Shown here piece after piece: positions 32,964 through 43,949 of a DNA stretch of 64,000 bases. This stretch comes from Rhizomys pruinosus (lineage: Eukaryota > Chordata > Mammalia > Rodentia > Spalacidae). The notes under the pieces are model-generated. The model did no database searches, had not been told where the DNA came from, and worked only from the letters and a program-made list of their open reading frames with translations. The first letter of the stretch is position 1, and each line of letters starts with the position of its first letter. Where the stretch lies: positions 1,099,936-1,163,935 of the forward strand of contig VZQC01012261.1 of assembly GCA_009823505.1 (NCBI GenBank), in the 5' to 3' direction. The position numbers and the translations under genes were made by a program.

Positions 32964-33255
32964 GGTCTAGGGAGAATTTTAGGTGGGGTTTGGGTAACTT
33001 CTAGCCCTTATTTGGTTAATAACAGGTTTATAGCTCATGGTTAGGTCAGCTCCATCCTGCCCCACATACACAAGGTTATCTTTAGACACAATCCTGCAAC
33101 TGGAATGAGGAAATGTTGGGCTCAGTCCATCTGTCCCCACATATAACGTTCAACATTATCTTTCGAACAAGTTTAATTTAGCTGTCTCTTGAGGCCTTGA
33201 TGCAACTTCTTTGAGCAATCAAACTTTTCTCCTGGACTGGGCAGGTTCCAGAATT

Positions 33256-33271
33256 GCTTAAAATGGCGGCC
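33256..33271 (-). promoter_or_regulatory. LTR upstream conserved region-like motif
   Basis: The minus strand contains CGCCATTTTAAG near the U3 start, like the YY1-binding upstream conserved region of murine leukaemia virus LTRs, a known repressive site. In the 5' LTR the same place has lost the CG (AACCATTTTAAG). Confidence 0.5.
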
Positions 33272-33308
33272 TATACTCAAAATGGAGTCATTGTGGGCCT
33301 CTCTTACA

Positions 33309-33317
33309 TTCCCCTGG
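33309..33317 (-). promoter_or_regulatory. Polypurine tract
   Basis: The minus strand CCAGGGGAA directly abuts the TGTAAG start of the 3' LTR. The purine run is short, but the position fits the plus-strand primer. Confidence 0.55.
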
Positions 33318-36125
33318 AGTTGTATACTGGGAGGCTAATCTTAGACTCCATCGTCTTCTTCCTCAGGGGGGCCATATACAGGGCCATACCTGGTCCTGAG
33401 TACCATGATTTTAATGGATTTTACCCACTGGTTAATAAATCTGACAAGTGAGTTAAGGATGCATGGTCCACAAGTCAGAGCAACCAGAAGGATAAGTTTA
33501 CTGGCAGATCTAGGAAGTCTTCAGCTCTCAGCTGAGAAAGAAACTGGCTCCTTTTGGGGGTCTTGACCCTAAACTGCCTAGCCAATTTTTAGCTCCTACT
33601 CTTATCACATTACCCTCTGAGGAGGTTACCCCAATTGCCAAGAGGGAATTGGGGTGCTGACTGCTCTGACTTCTTCCATGCTGAAAAGGGGCATAGGAGG
33701 TAGCAACTGGGGTACTCCTGCTCAGTGGATCTATCTGAAAGACCCCAAAAGTATAGAGAACAAAATCCTTAGCCAGTGCCTGTGAAGGTGAGAGCAGCTA
33801 GGTACATTTTTAGACAGGGAACCAGGAAAGGAACAGGGCGAGTTAAATGTCCAACTTAAAAGTCCTTTAGAAATTCTCAATGAGGGGTTCCGAAGCATCC
33901 ATTGAGTTTCTCCTTTTGTTCATTTGGCTACGGTGTTGTCTGGACTCAGGATCTGCTTTCCAGCAAGTTTCAATAATCTTGGTGTGAGTTTCCCTTAGGT
34001 GGTTGCTTAAAGATAAAGAGGAAACTTTATTATTTGATAACAACAGATCTCATATGACTTTAAATGACTTAAAATCTAGTGTTGAAGGCACAGTCTTTCA
34101 GACTTTAAAGGAAATATAATGATTACTTATCTTTCGGTTATACTCTTCCTCTTGGGTGTCTAAGTCCATACAGTTAGCGCAGATTAACCATCTTTTGTTT
34201 TCTCAAGGTCAGTTGAGGATCTGGTCTTCAGGGACCACTTGGGCCTTTGCAGGGGAGAGGCCTCTGGCTCCTCTCGGTTTTTCAATCACCAGTTCCATCC
34301 ACACGAGGACAAAGTCAAGTCTTGCTAGACCAGGCTTTCCTTTTGAAGACTTTCCTCTTTACAGACTGGACACTGGCTAGAGTCCCGTTAGTGGGTCTCC
34401 AAGACCTCCCTGCCTAGGAAGACTGGTGACTCACAATTGCAGGATATTTCAAGAGATGAACCCAGACATAGTTCCCAGGATTGGTTGACCTCAGAGGGCA
34501 AGGAACAAAGATGTTCCTTAGGTCCCTCAGCCGAATTGGCATGGGCATTTAAGTATGGTAGTTATCCACCCAGAAAGGCTAAGTTCCACCAGGCTAACAC
34601 CTTTAATTACTGTATAATATTCTAGATAAGGCTTAGACAAAAGTTCAAGCAGCCTTGTTAATACTGACTGGAGGAGGGGCTTAACACCATACGTTAAGCA
34701 GGCATAACCCACAAGATCGAATTAAACAATTTTAGGTTTATTTTAAATGTAAAACTGTTCACTACAGTTACTACAAATGGGGACAATCCTTTCTTTTTCA
34801 GACCCTCTATCCTGATTTATAGTTTTCTCAGAAAGATAGGAGTTGTAACACATACCAGAAGACAGGAAATAAACTGATAAGGATTACCATGCCCATCCAG
34901 ACTGTCTTCTTCTGGACTGCATGCAGCTGGTTCAGGAAGAAAGAATCTAACCTTTTGAGCCAAATTATCTGGTTAGGTTAAAGGAAATATCAAATAGCAA
35001 ATCTTGCAAGAAACATAAATTACATTTTTCAGTAGCCATAGGTAACCCTCCATTTACCTGTGCCCATTTAATCTAAACCTGTAACAGGGAGTCAGGTTCA
35101 AGCTAGGAGAGGACTGAAAATTAACAACTCTATATTCACAATCCTATTCAGGCCACTAGTAGACCAGCTTGAGTATTTATATATACCAATTTAACTTAAT
35201 ACAGGTATTTTATCATTTTTACTAAACCTTGAGGTGCCACGTGATATGCATATAAAGGTTGGACAAAAACTGAACACTCAAACAAACCTTGGCTAGATAT
35301 ACATTTTGATTTTTAAACTAGTTGACCGAACCGTACAAATTTAAGCTTATTTATATATTGTCCTTTTTACCTGTCGTAACAAACCTCCTCAGACTTTTAT
35401 CACTTGCATACTTTTTCATCATCTTCACATAAATCCTTACTAAAAATACATTTTTAACATTTTATCCTTTTTATATCCTTTTATTACCTTGAATAACCCT
35501 TAATTGTGCAGATTTACTAAGTAATTAATACTTATTTTCTGTGTAACAAGATGGGACAGTTATCTCAAATACAATAGTTTGAAAAATCACAGAAATGCTC
35601 AATAAAAATTGACCTCTTAGTTTCAAACATCTCAGGACTAAACACCCTCTATATCCACTCAGGCATCCATGCCACTCACTTTATGGCAGGAATGTAAATG
35701 GTCAATGACAAACAGCTTCACACAGCAACTTTTTTAAACTTTCCTTCTGGGCCAAAGACTATGTCTATGAGGATTCGAGTAGCCCTGTCAGGCTTCCAGG
35801 AGCAGATTGTGAAGGGCCTAAAGTCTGCCCTTCCTTCCCAGATACAATGTATCAAGTAAATCATTAGCATTAGATGCAAGCCTATTCATTTAAACAGCTC
35901 CATGAAACAAATATGTTTAACTAGTTTCAAACCCAAAACTTTAGCACCTTGATGAAAACTCTAAATTAGAGATGAAAACCTAAATCAGAGTACAATATGA
36001 ACCAACATGAGACAAATCCCATAACTGAATTACAAACACACACACACACCCAAACTTAGATGCATAACAATCTACATGAATCTTTTGCACACGGTTACCA
36101 TAAACACAAGACATAGATATCTCCT
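33318..36125 (-). other. ERV interior without recognisable genes
   Basis: About 2.8 kb with no frame over 90 codons that resembles pol or env. The part at 34,130-34,680 recurs in the L1-ERV chimeras at 20.6 and 60.0 kb; 33,480-35,900 recurs inverted at 3.5-5.7 kb. A CA run is at 36,035-36,050. Confidence 0.65.
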
Positions 36126-36155
36126 TTAAATCAGGGTAGATTTAGAATTTCCCAT
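36126..36155 (-). pseudogene. Gag start remnant, nine codons
   Basis: About 480 nt inside the 5' LTR a minus-strand ATG-GGA pair begins a Met-Gly-Asn peptide, the N-terminal form expected of a myristoylated gag matrix protein. It meets an in-frame TAA after nine codons. Nothing recognisable as matrix, capsid or nucleocapsid follows. An upstream in-frame ORF extends back to 36,362 through the leader. Confidence 0.5.
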
Positions 36156-36617
36156 CCTGAGATCCCAGAGAATGAGAATGAAAACAATCTCAGAGAAACA
36201 AGATGAAAGCAGCAGACAGAATAAGGGCCCAACAACAAAGACTATACAGACAGGAAGAGAAACAACACTGCGCACACAGAGCTGACCCCCTCTCAGCCCC
36301 AGAGCCAGAAATCCAGACCCCTCGCCCAAATTCCAAATCGCTGAGGCGAACCCACTATTCACACTCTAAAGCCTGAGGCGAACCCCCTGTTCGCACTCGA
36401 CCAGTGGAGAGCTGGAGCTTTCCCCGTCTCCACGCTCAAGGAGCATTACTATGTCCAGTTTCTCCTATCCAAGCACCCCAAACCAGAAACTCGAGTTTAA
36501 CCAAAATAACCAAAACCAAAGTAAAGAAAAAAAGAATTGAAAAAAGAATTGAGCTCACTCTTACCCAAAAGACACAGCCGGCCTAAAGTCTCTAGTCCCT
36601 CCGGTGGTCTTTGGAGG

Positions 36618-36635
36618 ATCTCAGTGGGACCTCCA
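36618..36635 (-). promoter_or_regulatory. Primer binding site, tRNA-Gln type
   Basis: The minus strand reads TGGAGGTCCCACTGAGAT, three bases inside the 5' LTR. It differs at one position from the tRNA-Gln primer site known in some endogenous murine leukaemia viruses. It primes minus-strand DNA synthesis. Confidence 0.8.
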
Positions 36636-36638
36636 AGA

Positions 36639-37249
36639 TGTTAGGGTTCAAGAATCCACACTAGACACACAGAAGGATAGAAAACCAAGACTTTATTTCA
36701 GGGGAAAAAAGTAAATCAGCATGCTGGGGTAGGAGGGAAAAGTTCTGACCCCGATAACTTGGCTCGCAGGCCTTTTTATTTTTATTTATTTTTTTTTTTG
36801 GTCTTTTCAAGACAGGGTCTCCCTGTAGTCCCAGCTGTCCTGGAACTCACTCTGTAGATCAGGCTGGCCTTGAACTCACAAAGATCCACCTGTCTGTGCC
36901 TCGCAGGCCTTTTATACAGGGTCTAGGGGAATTTTAGCGGAGTTTGGGTAACTTCTAGCCTTATTGGTTAATAACAGGTTTACAGCTCATGGTTAGGTCA
37001 GCCCAAGGGCACCCCACATAGCAACAGTTATCTTTAGACACAATCCTGCAACTGGAATGAGGAAATGTTGGGTCAGTCCATCTGCCCTTACATACCACAG
37101 TTATCTTTAATAAGTTTAAGTTAGCTGTTCTTGAGGCCTTGAGCAACTGTCTTTGAGCAATCGACCTTTTCCCTTGATTGGGCAGGTTCCAGTAATTGCT
37201 TAAAATGGTTGCTATACTCAAAATGGAGTCAGTGTGGGCCTCTCTTACA
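36639..37249 (-). repeat. 5' LTR of the ERV, with a B1 inserted
   Basis: The + strand reads TGTTAGGGTTCAAGAATCCA ... GGGCCTCTCTTACA, an intact TG...CA pair. A truncated antisense B1 lies at 36,780-36,900. A minus-strand AATAAA at 36,697-36,692 is a likely polyadenylation signal; it is mutated in the other LTR. Confidence 0.88.
36764..36915 (-). mobile_element. Truncated B1 inserted in the ERV 5' LTR
   Basis: 5'-truncated antisense B1 (GGTCTTTTCAAGACAGGGTC to CCACCTGTCTGTGCC). TCGCAGGCCTTTTTAT on the left and TCGCAGGCCTTTTAT on the right are its duplication, differing by one T. Confidence 0.92.
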
Positions 37250-37371
37250 GAGGTAGATGGATCTCTGCAAGTTCAAGGCCTGCCCAGTCTACATAGTGAG
37301 CTCCAGGCCAGCTGGGACTAAAGGGAGACCCTGTCTCAAAATAAACAAACAAACAACCCCCTTACATTTAG
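37250..37371 (+). mobile_element. Split B1 SINE, 3' half, with its target-site duplication
   Basis: Begins GAGGTAGATGGATCTCTGCA exactly where the 32,456 half stops, continues to GGGAGACCCTGTCTC and an A-rich tail, then CTTACATTTAG at 37,361-37,371, a perfect 11-bp copy of the duplication at 32,397. This proves the ERV inserted into a pre-existing B1. Confidence 0.9.
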
Positions 37372-38610
37372 ATCTGTGATTCTTTCAATTCCAGTATCAT
37401 TTGTTGAGTGTTTTCTGCACTTTGGGGTGGGTGGAGCCCAGAGATGCCACCTTCTCATAGTTTAGTGCAGAGATCCACTGTCAGAGAACTGGCACAGTTT
37501 GTTTAGGTCCAGACAGGCTTGAACTTGGGACAGTTTGTAAGTCCATTATGCCCTACTGTTTATGAGAGGAGTTTTAAAAGTAAAGTTGAAATAATCCAGT
37601 TCTTAGTGTAGCTGATAGCTTTAACCATTTAGTAAGGGAAGGATCTCCATAACAGAGGGAGCAGGAGATTAGGCATTCCTGGGGAGATCTGCAGATGGGG
37701 TTGCAAATGAGGAGAACTTCATTATTACCCTGAATGAGTTTGGGGTAGGAGATAAAGCCTGATGGCTTTTGGATAGAAATTTCCTGGCATCCTACCTCTG
37801 ACTCTCTTGGGATGTTACTCTGGTCACTGTTTTGAAGAAGAGAGTGTACAGTGCCTGCCCCTCTCTGCTCCCTGTTTCTGCTTCCAACCCAGTCATATAT
37901 CAGAATTATATTCTTACCATGAAGAGGCACATGCAAACATTGATTTCTATTATGCTTGCATTAAGCACTTAGCAAGAGACAGCAATAAATTAGTAATCAC
38001 CTCTGTGTTTAAGTTCAACTGCAATAGCATGTTAGAGGAATTCAGACATGTTATACCAAACATATAGCACATGGTGAGTTCAGGACAGGGAGGAAAAATA
38101 GAACACACTAAGAAAAGCAGCAAAAATAGAACTGTACAGAAATTGCAGGAAAAGCTGGGGCTCTAAAGGCTGATGTTTGTGCTTATAAAGGGAGGCTGAA
38201 GCCACAGACGGCCTTCCTTTCTAGGTAAGAAGAAATTTGTACTTATAGTTAAGGCTTGTGAATATAAATGATCAGGTCTTATAAACAGAAGGGTGCTGGT
38301 ATGTCTTGACCTGCTGTGCTGCTTATTCAAGCTGGTGTCATGCTAACTTTCACTGCCCATATCCAACCTCTGACCATAACGTCTACTAAAGAAGGAAGCT
38401 GAATATTCTGTGCCAGGGATTTTCTCTGCCAAAAGAAGGAAAGAGTAGTATAAAACATTATAAATCTGCATCTATTCTACCCTCTGTCCTACAGAATATG
38501 TAATTCATGTTATAACTGTCATTGAACAAAGCATTATGATGCATGATACAAAGGGAAAAACAGCCTCCCTCATTGTATAATGTAAGTGGTATTTCTTTAT
38601 TTCTCCACTA
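37372..38610. other. Unassigned, apparently unique sequence
   Basis: This is the pre-insertion continuation of the DNA left of 27,503. No repeat named; a 120-codon minus frame at 37,574-37,936 has no motif. Confidence 0.5.
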
Positions 38611-38850
38611 AACATGTAGTTAAAAGTGTAGATTTTGGGGCCAAACCATTTCAATTTGCAGGACAGCTCTATCCGCAGATGACCTTGGTAAGAAACTTGA
38701 CAGTCTGAGTGCTGTTTTCCTATCCACTAAACATGGTCAGTATAGCACTTCTTGGAATTTTTTAAATGATGAAATAAGCTAGCATTTCTAAAGTTCTTAG
38801 AACATGTCTGATACACAAATATCTCAGAAATATCTATTCATTAATAAAAA
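38611..38850 (+). mobile_element. MIR SINE, decayed
   Basis: GACCTTGGTAAGAAACTTGA, TTTTCCTATCCACTAAACAT and ATGATGAAATAAGCTAGCAT then GTTCTTAGAACATGTCTGAT follow the MIR order. Confidence 0.6.
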
Positions 38851-38945
38851 ATAGTCCTGACTTCATGAAATCTACTTTCTAGTATACAGAGACGGTGACA
38901 AAAATAAGAAAGCATATAATATCAATTAAAGTGATGGCTATATCA

Positions 38946-38998
38946 AGCAAGAGAGAGAGAGAGACAGAGAGACAGAGAAGAGAAGAGGAGAGAGAGAT
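38946..38998 (+). repeat. (GA)n microsatellite
   Basis: CAAGAGAGAGAGAGAGACAG and GAAGAGAAGAGGAGAGAGAG-type purine repeats. Confidence 0.9.
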
Positions 38999-39778
38999 GG
39001 GGCCTAGTTACTATTTGTGGAGGATGGTCAGAGAAAGCCTCTTAGATAAGAAAATACTTGAGTAGAGATGTAAAGGAAGAAGAGCACAAATTTTTGAAAA
39101 TTCTCTCTGAAAATTTTTAATGCTTTCTTATGAAAATATGTTTTATATCTAGAACAATCCTGATTTGTAAAATATTGTTCTAGGCTAGATCAATTGTCAG
39201 ATATATTTATAGCTACTAAGCCACAACCTAGAAAACTTTGGCAGCTCTAAGTGGTATTTTAAATTTGTTTGCTAACAGATTGGTAAGCAAAACAAGAGCA
39301 GTCAGAACAGGATTCTTGCTCACCACAGTGATGACTGAGGTTTTCTTCACTAGCTTGTGCATGATGCTCATTCCACTCACTAGATGGATGTACACAGCTC
39401 ATTGGGAGCACAGACTTTCATGAGTTTTATATGAGATGATGTAAAAAATTTTAACAAGCCATCTTCCTTGCATAGAGCAGTGTGCAATAGCTGTCAGTGT
39501 TCATGTTTTCTGAGCCATAGAAAATGCAAGCATTGGAAGAACACTTCTTTCTGATCTGACACATATCAACTTTGGTCTTAGAGAATTTGAGGTAATGGAA
39601 GAACCATAATTATGATGACATAAAATTAGTTTTGAATATGTATCTATTGTTCTTTAAGAGAAACAATTATACTACCTTTGATTTTTAGAAAAGAGATCAT
39701 AACACTTTGATCTGTCTCTCTTAGACTTTTCTGATACTCTTCATAGTGTGCATACAAAGAAAGTTCTTTTATTTTTTG
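38999..39778. other. Unassigned AT-rich sequence
   Basis: No gene or named repeat recognised. Confidence 0.5.
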
Positions 39779-39977
39779 GTTTATTTATTTTAATTTTATG
39801 TGTATTTGTATTATGCCTGCATGTATGTAAGTGTATCTGTATCTTTCCATAACTGTGGAAGACAGAAGAGGGTGTCAGATCCCTGGAACTGGAATTACAG
39901 ACAGTTGTTAGCTTCCATGTAGGTGTTGGGGTTTGAACCTTGGTGGAATAACTGCTGAAGCCTCTCTCCAGTCCCTT
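39779..39977 (-). mobile_element. Decayed B2/B3-type SINE
   Basis: Antisense order preserved: TTATTTTAATTTTATGTGTA tail, GACAGAAGAGGGTGTCAGAT, CCTGGAACTGGAATTACAGA, GAAGCCTCTCTCCAGTCCC. Confidence 0.75.
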
Positions 39978-40029
39978 TTTGTTTCCAGAACAACAAAAGT
40001 TCTTTGATTCATCCAAGCATCCAGGCAGG

Positions 40030-40155
40030 TGGGCCATGTGTGTGTTTGTGTGTGTGTGTGTGTGTGTGCATGTGTGTGTGTGTGAGTGAGTGTGTGCATG
40101 TGTGTGTGTGTGTGAGTGAGTGTGTGCATGTGTGTGTGTGTGTGAGTGAGTGTGT
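40030..40155 (+). repeat. (TG)n microsatellite with higher-order unit
   Basis: GCATGTGTGTGTGTGTGAGT + GAGTGTGT recurs three times at ~38-bp spacing inside the TG array. Confidence 0.9.
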
Positions 40156-41810
40156 TCAGTCTTTGGAGTCAGGCTGGGATGGCAAGAAGTGGAACTTGTT
40201 GCTGCATATACTCACCTCCTGGCAGGCCACATGGCCTCCCTACGCAGGTGGGTCTCAGGAAGTATAGAGGAAAATAAACTCATCCAAGCAGTGCTTCTTC
40301 TCACGCTTTCTGCCCCACCCCACCAAGGGGTATAATACCTCTCAGGGGCTCATATGGACACTCCTTCTTAAAAACTGTGCATAGTAGTAGATGTTGTTAG
40401 CATTTCTTATAGGCATAGTTTGAAAATGTTCTGGTGGTTACTATGACAACCCCTTGCCACTCCACTCCCCTTAGCAGGGTATGACATTTCCTTCTCACAT
40501 TACTGGCCACTGGTGTAGAAACTTACACAGACTCTGTCCTTTTCACAAAATGCTCAGTTCTACCTCGGTGCCCACATTTGATGTTTTGTAGCTTGATCTT
40601 ATTTTATTGTTGAAAGTGACTTATTCTTAGTCATGCCTGTAGGTTAAGAGACGTGTCTGAGATTCTCTCTGTGGAACACCACTGAGCCCAAGCCATCCAT
40701 GCATTCTAAACACAAGAACTACTTACTTACTCACTCCTGTATAAGAACATTGTGCCATTCCTTCTCTCACTCTCCTTTCCCTCTCTCTCTCTTTCTCTCT
40801 TTCTTTCTCAACACATGAACATTTTACAACACATTGCCTTTTTGGATCCTTGCCTTAAAAAAGGCATTAAATGAAATGCACTGAGAAAAGATTTATATCA
40901 GCAAATATACTGTTGCTTTTTTTTGTTGTTTTTTTTTCCTTCCTCCTTGAATGAACACAGTGTCCTCCTAGTTTCTTTATCTGTATTCTAGGGACATGGG
41001 GATGCCTCCTCTACCCATGAAAAGCTTATATCATTATCATCTGTGTCAGCTATGCAGAACCAATGATTATCAGCCTCTCCTGTGAATTGCTGAGCATCAA
41101 TCACACTAGCTATTAAACTAATTAAAGATGAAAGTTTATGTACAACTCAAGAGGACTGAACTGAAACCTGTAATCAAACAGTCCTATTAATAATACATTG
41201 ACTAAAACAAGAATCTGAAACACTAAAATGGTAAAACTTTGACTAGACTTTACAATGAAGTAAATTTACTGAAGAGCTAGAATTGATTCTTTTATCCATA
41301 AACAACTCAAGATTGTACATTTTAGTTATTGAGTTTTATAAAATTGTAAAATGAAAAAAAAATAGTCTGGTTCCTATACTTGGATCCAAATGAGTAGCAT
41401 ATTGATGAAGGATCGATCTCAGGCAATTTGATCTCAGGCAACGTTTATAAACTGATTGTGCTATGTAATGATGCCATGTTGGGATACATTCTTGAATTCA
41501 TATCTGTATTCTATCTCATTAGTGACAAGACGAATCACAAAATATTTATTTCTGACTTATTATTGACATATTTATATTGACTTATTCTGACTTATTTCTG
41601 ACACTTTAAAAAAGTGTCCTGACATCTACAAGTCATTCAAAAATGAAGTATATGGTATCAAAATTAAATTTAACATTAGCATGAACATTCATAATATGAC
41701 ATTTTTCAGTGTAGCTCAGACACTTACTTGCCAGGTATTCCTTGGCTTCTGCTGAAATTATCCTAAAACTAAATCATTTGGAAAGCTCAAAACTCTCACA
41801 CAGTCATTCT

Positions 41811-41815
<5 letters not shown>
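40156..41815. other. Unassigned sequence with a TC run
   Basis: Mostly AT-rich and unique. (TC)n-rich at 40,765-40,812, T-run near 40,918. No gene seen. Confidence 0.5.
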
Positions 41816-41859
<44 letters not shown>

Positions 41860-42012
41860 AGACTCACACAGACACACACAAACACACACAGACATAATAG
41901 ACAGATACACACAGACACATATACATGAACACACACAGACATACAGACACACACAGATATACACATGACAGACATATGCACAACACACAAAGCGCAGACA
42001 CATACAGATACA
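41816..42012 (+). repeat. (CA)n microsatellite, imperfect
   Basis: A pure CA stretch at 41,816-41,853 followed by CAGACA-interrupted repeats. Minus-strand cysteine/valine-rich frames here are artefacts. Confidence 0.93.
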
Positions 42013-42392
42013 CACTTAGCACATGGTTATAGTGATGATAGTGGGTACAAACATATTCTGTTTGCCAACATTGTGGGTGATATTCAGTTTGATTAGAAGC
42101 ATGGTATTCATCATCTCTCCACATATAAGTTTAATATTCACATAGCATTTTTCACTATAAAACATATATTTTTGAATTCTTCTCTGTTTTGAGGCTGGCG
42201 TATTATAGGTCTTGATTGTAATACCTGCTATCTCATTCTTGCAATTTAATATTTTGTTTTTGAAATTTATTAAAAATTATTGCATAACTATGGGGTATCA
42301 TATAAACATAGTCATGTTATATTCTTTAATGTTCAGATCAGAGTCAACATAGCTATTTCCTTAAATAATTACCTCTTTTATGGTGAAAACAA
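42013..42392. other. Unassigned AT-rich sequence
   Basis: No recognised feature. Confidence 0.5.
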
Positions 42393-42875
42393 GAAAAGTC
42401 CTTTCTTTTTTTTTAATTAATTAAATTTTTTTTTTTTATGTGTTTGACTGCACTGTCTGCATGCAGGTTTGTGCACCCGTGTCATGCAATGCCATGGAGG
42501 TCAGAAGAGGGCATCAGATTCCCCTGGAACTGGAGTTAAAGATGGTTCTCAGCCACCATGTGGGTGCTGGGGATCAAACCCAGGTCCTCTGCAAGAGCAG
42601 TCGCGCTCTTAACCACTAGGCCATCTCTCCAGCCCTTAATTTATTATTTTTAAGTGTATGAGTGTACTATCTGCATGTAAGTTTGTGCACCTGTGTCATG
42701 CAATGCCATGGAGGTCAGAAGAAGGCGTCGGATTCCCCTNATTCCCCTGGAACTGGAGTTAAAGATGGTTCTCAGCCACCATGTGGGTGCTGGGGATCAA
42801 ACCCAGGTCCTCTGCAAGAGCAGTCAGCGCTCTTAACCTCTAGGCCATCTCTCCAGCCCTGAAAAGTCCTTTCTT
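42393..42875 (-). mobile_element. Dimeric B2 SINE within one target-site duplication
   Basis: Two head-to-tail antisense B2 copies (about 42,430-42,636 and 42,655-42,860), joined by a short A-rich linker, are together bracketed by GAAAAGTCCTTTCTT (42,393-42,407 and 42,861-42,875, perfect). Neither has the 17-bp duplication. A single N at 42,740 lies in the second copy. Confidence 0.93.
42740..42740. other. Single-N assembly join
   Basis: The 8-mer ATTCCCCT stands on both sides of the N, duplicating bases that occur once in other B2s. Consistent with two contigs joined with an unresolved overlap rather than one ambiguous base. Confidence 0.8.
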
Positions 42876-42929
42876 AAATAATCAACATAACCTACAGTGC
42901 CCTGCAGCATGCTAGAATAGCAGAGCCTA

Positions 42930-43180
42930 CTCTGGCTAGCTATCACTTAGGTTTATCAACCTCCCTACATTCCTCCCTCCTCTCTATTCTCCTTGGCTGA
43001 TGGTAAGCACCATTCTAGTATCAATTTATATGTGCTCAACAATGAGGTCTTCTAGTAAATTCTGTGTGTGAGTGACATCTCACACTGTACTTGTCTTTCC
43101 TTCTGTGCCTTGCTTATTTTACTTAACACAAGGGCCTCCAGTTCCATCTGTATTGTCAGAAATAAAGTTCAATATTTTTG
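42930..43180 (-). mobile_element. Old L1M fragment
   Basis: CTTGGCTGATGGTAAGCACC and TTATTTTACTTAACACAAGG then GCCTCCAGTTCCATCTGTAT are antisense old-L1 3' text. Confidence 0.55.
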
Positions 43181-43279
43181 CTCATAACATGAGGATAACA
43201 TATAATAACTATTCATCATGATTTTGGTTGTTATAAGATGAGAAAAATAATGGACATAAAAGATGATGGAATAGAATTA

Positions 43280-43805
43280 AAAAATATTTTGCTGTAGTAG
43301 AATGATGGGCCTGTAGCTAAAGTTCCTTCTGGGAGGCACAAACAACATCCAGTCCCCTTTTCCCTCGGCCCCTATGACAAACCAAAGTCCACTTTCACCA
43401 GACTGGAGTCTAGGAAACCAGTGAGTTTATTGGGCTTCCTTATGGAGCACTGGGTAAGGGTTTACTTACAGAAGTGCATGTGCTCCCCTCCTTAGGCCAC
43501 AGTGGAAAGTCTCCATCCAGGTGTGGGTTATGACTTCCCCACACAAACGGTGAGAGAGACTCCCCTCGGTTTCCTCCATTTACATCCCCTTCGCACCTGT
43601 TCCCTAGTACAACTAGGACAGAATGTTTGGTTGGGAGGTGTGGCTGACACTCCCTGCCCCTCTCTTCTTGCTGGGAGTAACAGTCAATAAGCTCAGCTGT
43701 GATTTTCCTAGGCAAGCAGATGCCACCAAGCTTGGGAAGATGGTGCCTGTCCATGGTCTGCCTGTCAGAGGACAGCCCTGTGCAACAAGGCCTTAAACCC
43801 ACAAG
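43280..43805. other. Unclassified GC-richer block, possibly an old LTR
   Basis: Compositionally distinct from its AT-rich surroundings, and ends next to an L1 3' UTR. A 120-codon minus frame (43,802-43,440) shows no motif. Not recognised. Confidence 0.35.
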
Positions 43806-43949
43806 ATGAAATTAAATTAGAAAAATGAAGACCATCGGAGCCATGGGTAGGCTTATTCAAATATTCAAGGCTTCTAAGAATTTGAAAATAAGCTTCTTAA
43901 ACTATGTACATTCAGCTTATAAAAAGATTAAAATGAGTTACTCTATAAC

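Larger units (their letters stand above)
32457..33308 (-). repeat. 3' LTR of the ERV, with an L1 inserted near its end
   Basis: In sense orientation it starts TGTAAGAGAGGCCCACAAT at 33,308 and ends at 32,457, interrupted by an L1 3' end (32,479-32,830). Compared with the 5' LTR it has many small indels. Its last bases (TAGTAGGG on +) are mutated from the TGTTAGGG of the other LTR. Confidence 0.85.
32457..37249 (-). mobile_element. Gammaretrovirus-like ERV, non-autonomous, two LTRs
   Basis: Two ~500-bp LTRs (32,457-33,308 with an L1 insert; 36,639-37,249 with a B1 insert) flank ~3.3 kb. Flanks GAGA and GAGG fit a 4-bp target duplication with one change, as for gammaretroviruses. A tRNA-Gln-type primer site, an LTR motif like the murine leukaemia virus upstream conserved region and a Met-Gly gag start support a class I ERV. 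No pol or env was recognised in the interior, so it resembles a VL30-like non-autonomous element. Not replication-competent. Confidence 0.82.

Noticed and set aside
36126..36362. Upstream ERV frame as a leader-extended gag protein
   Set aside because: It opens through the leader but stops nine codons after the gag-type Met-Gly; no conservation evidence, so only the remnant was annotated.
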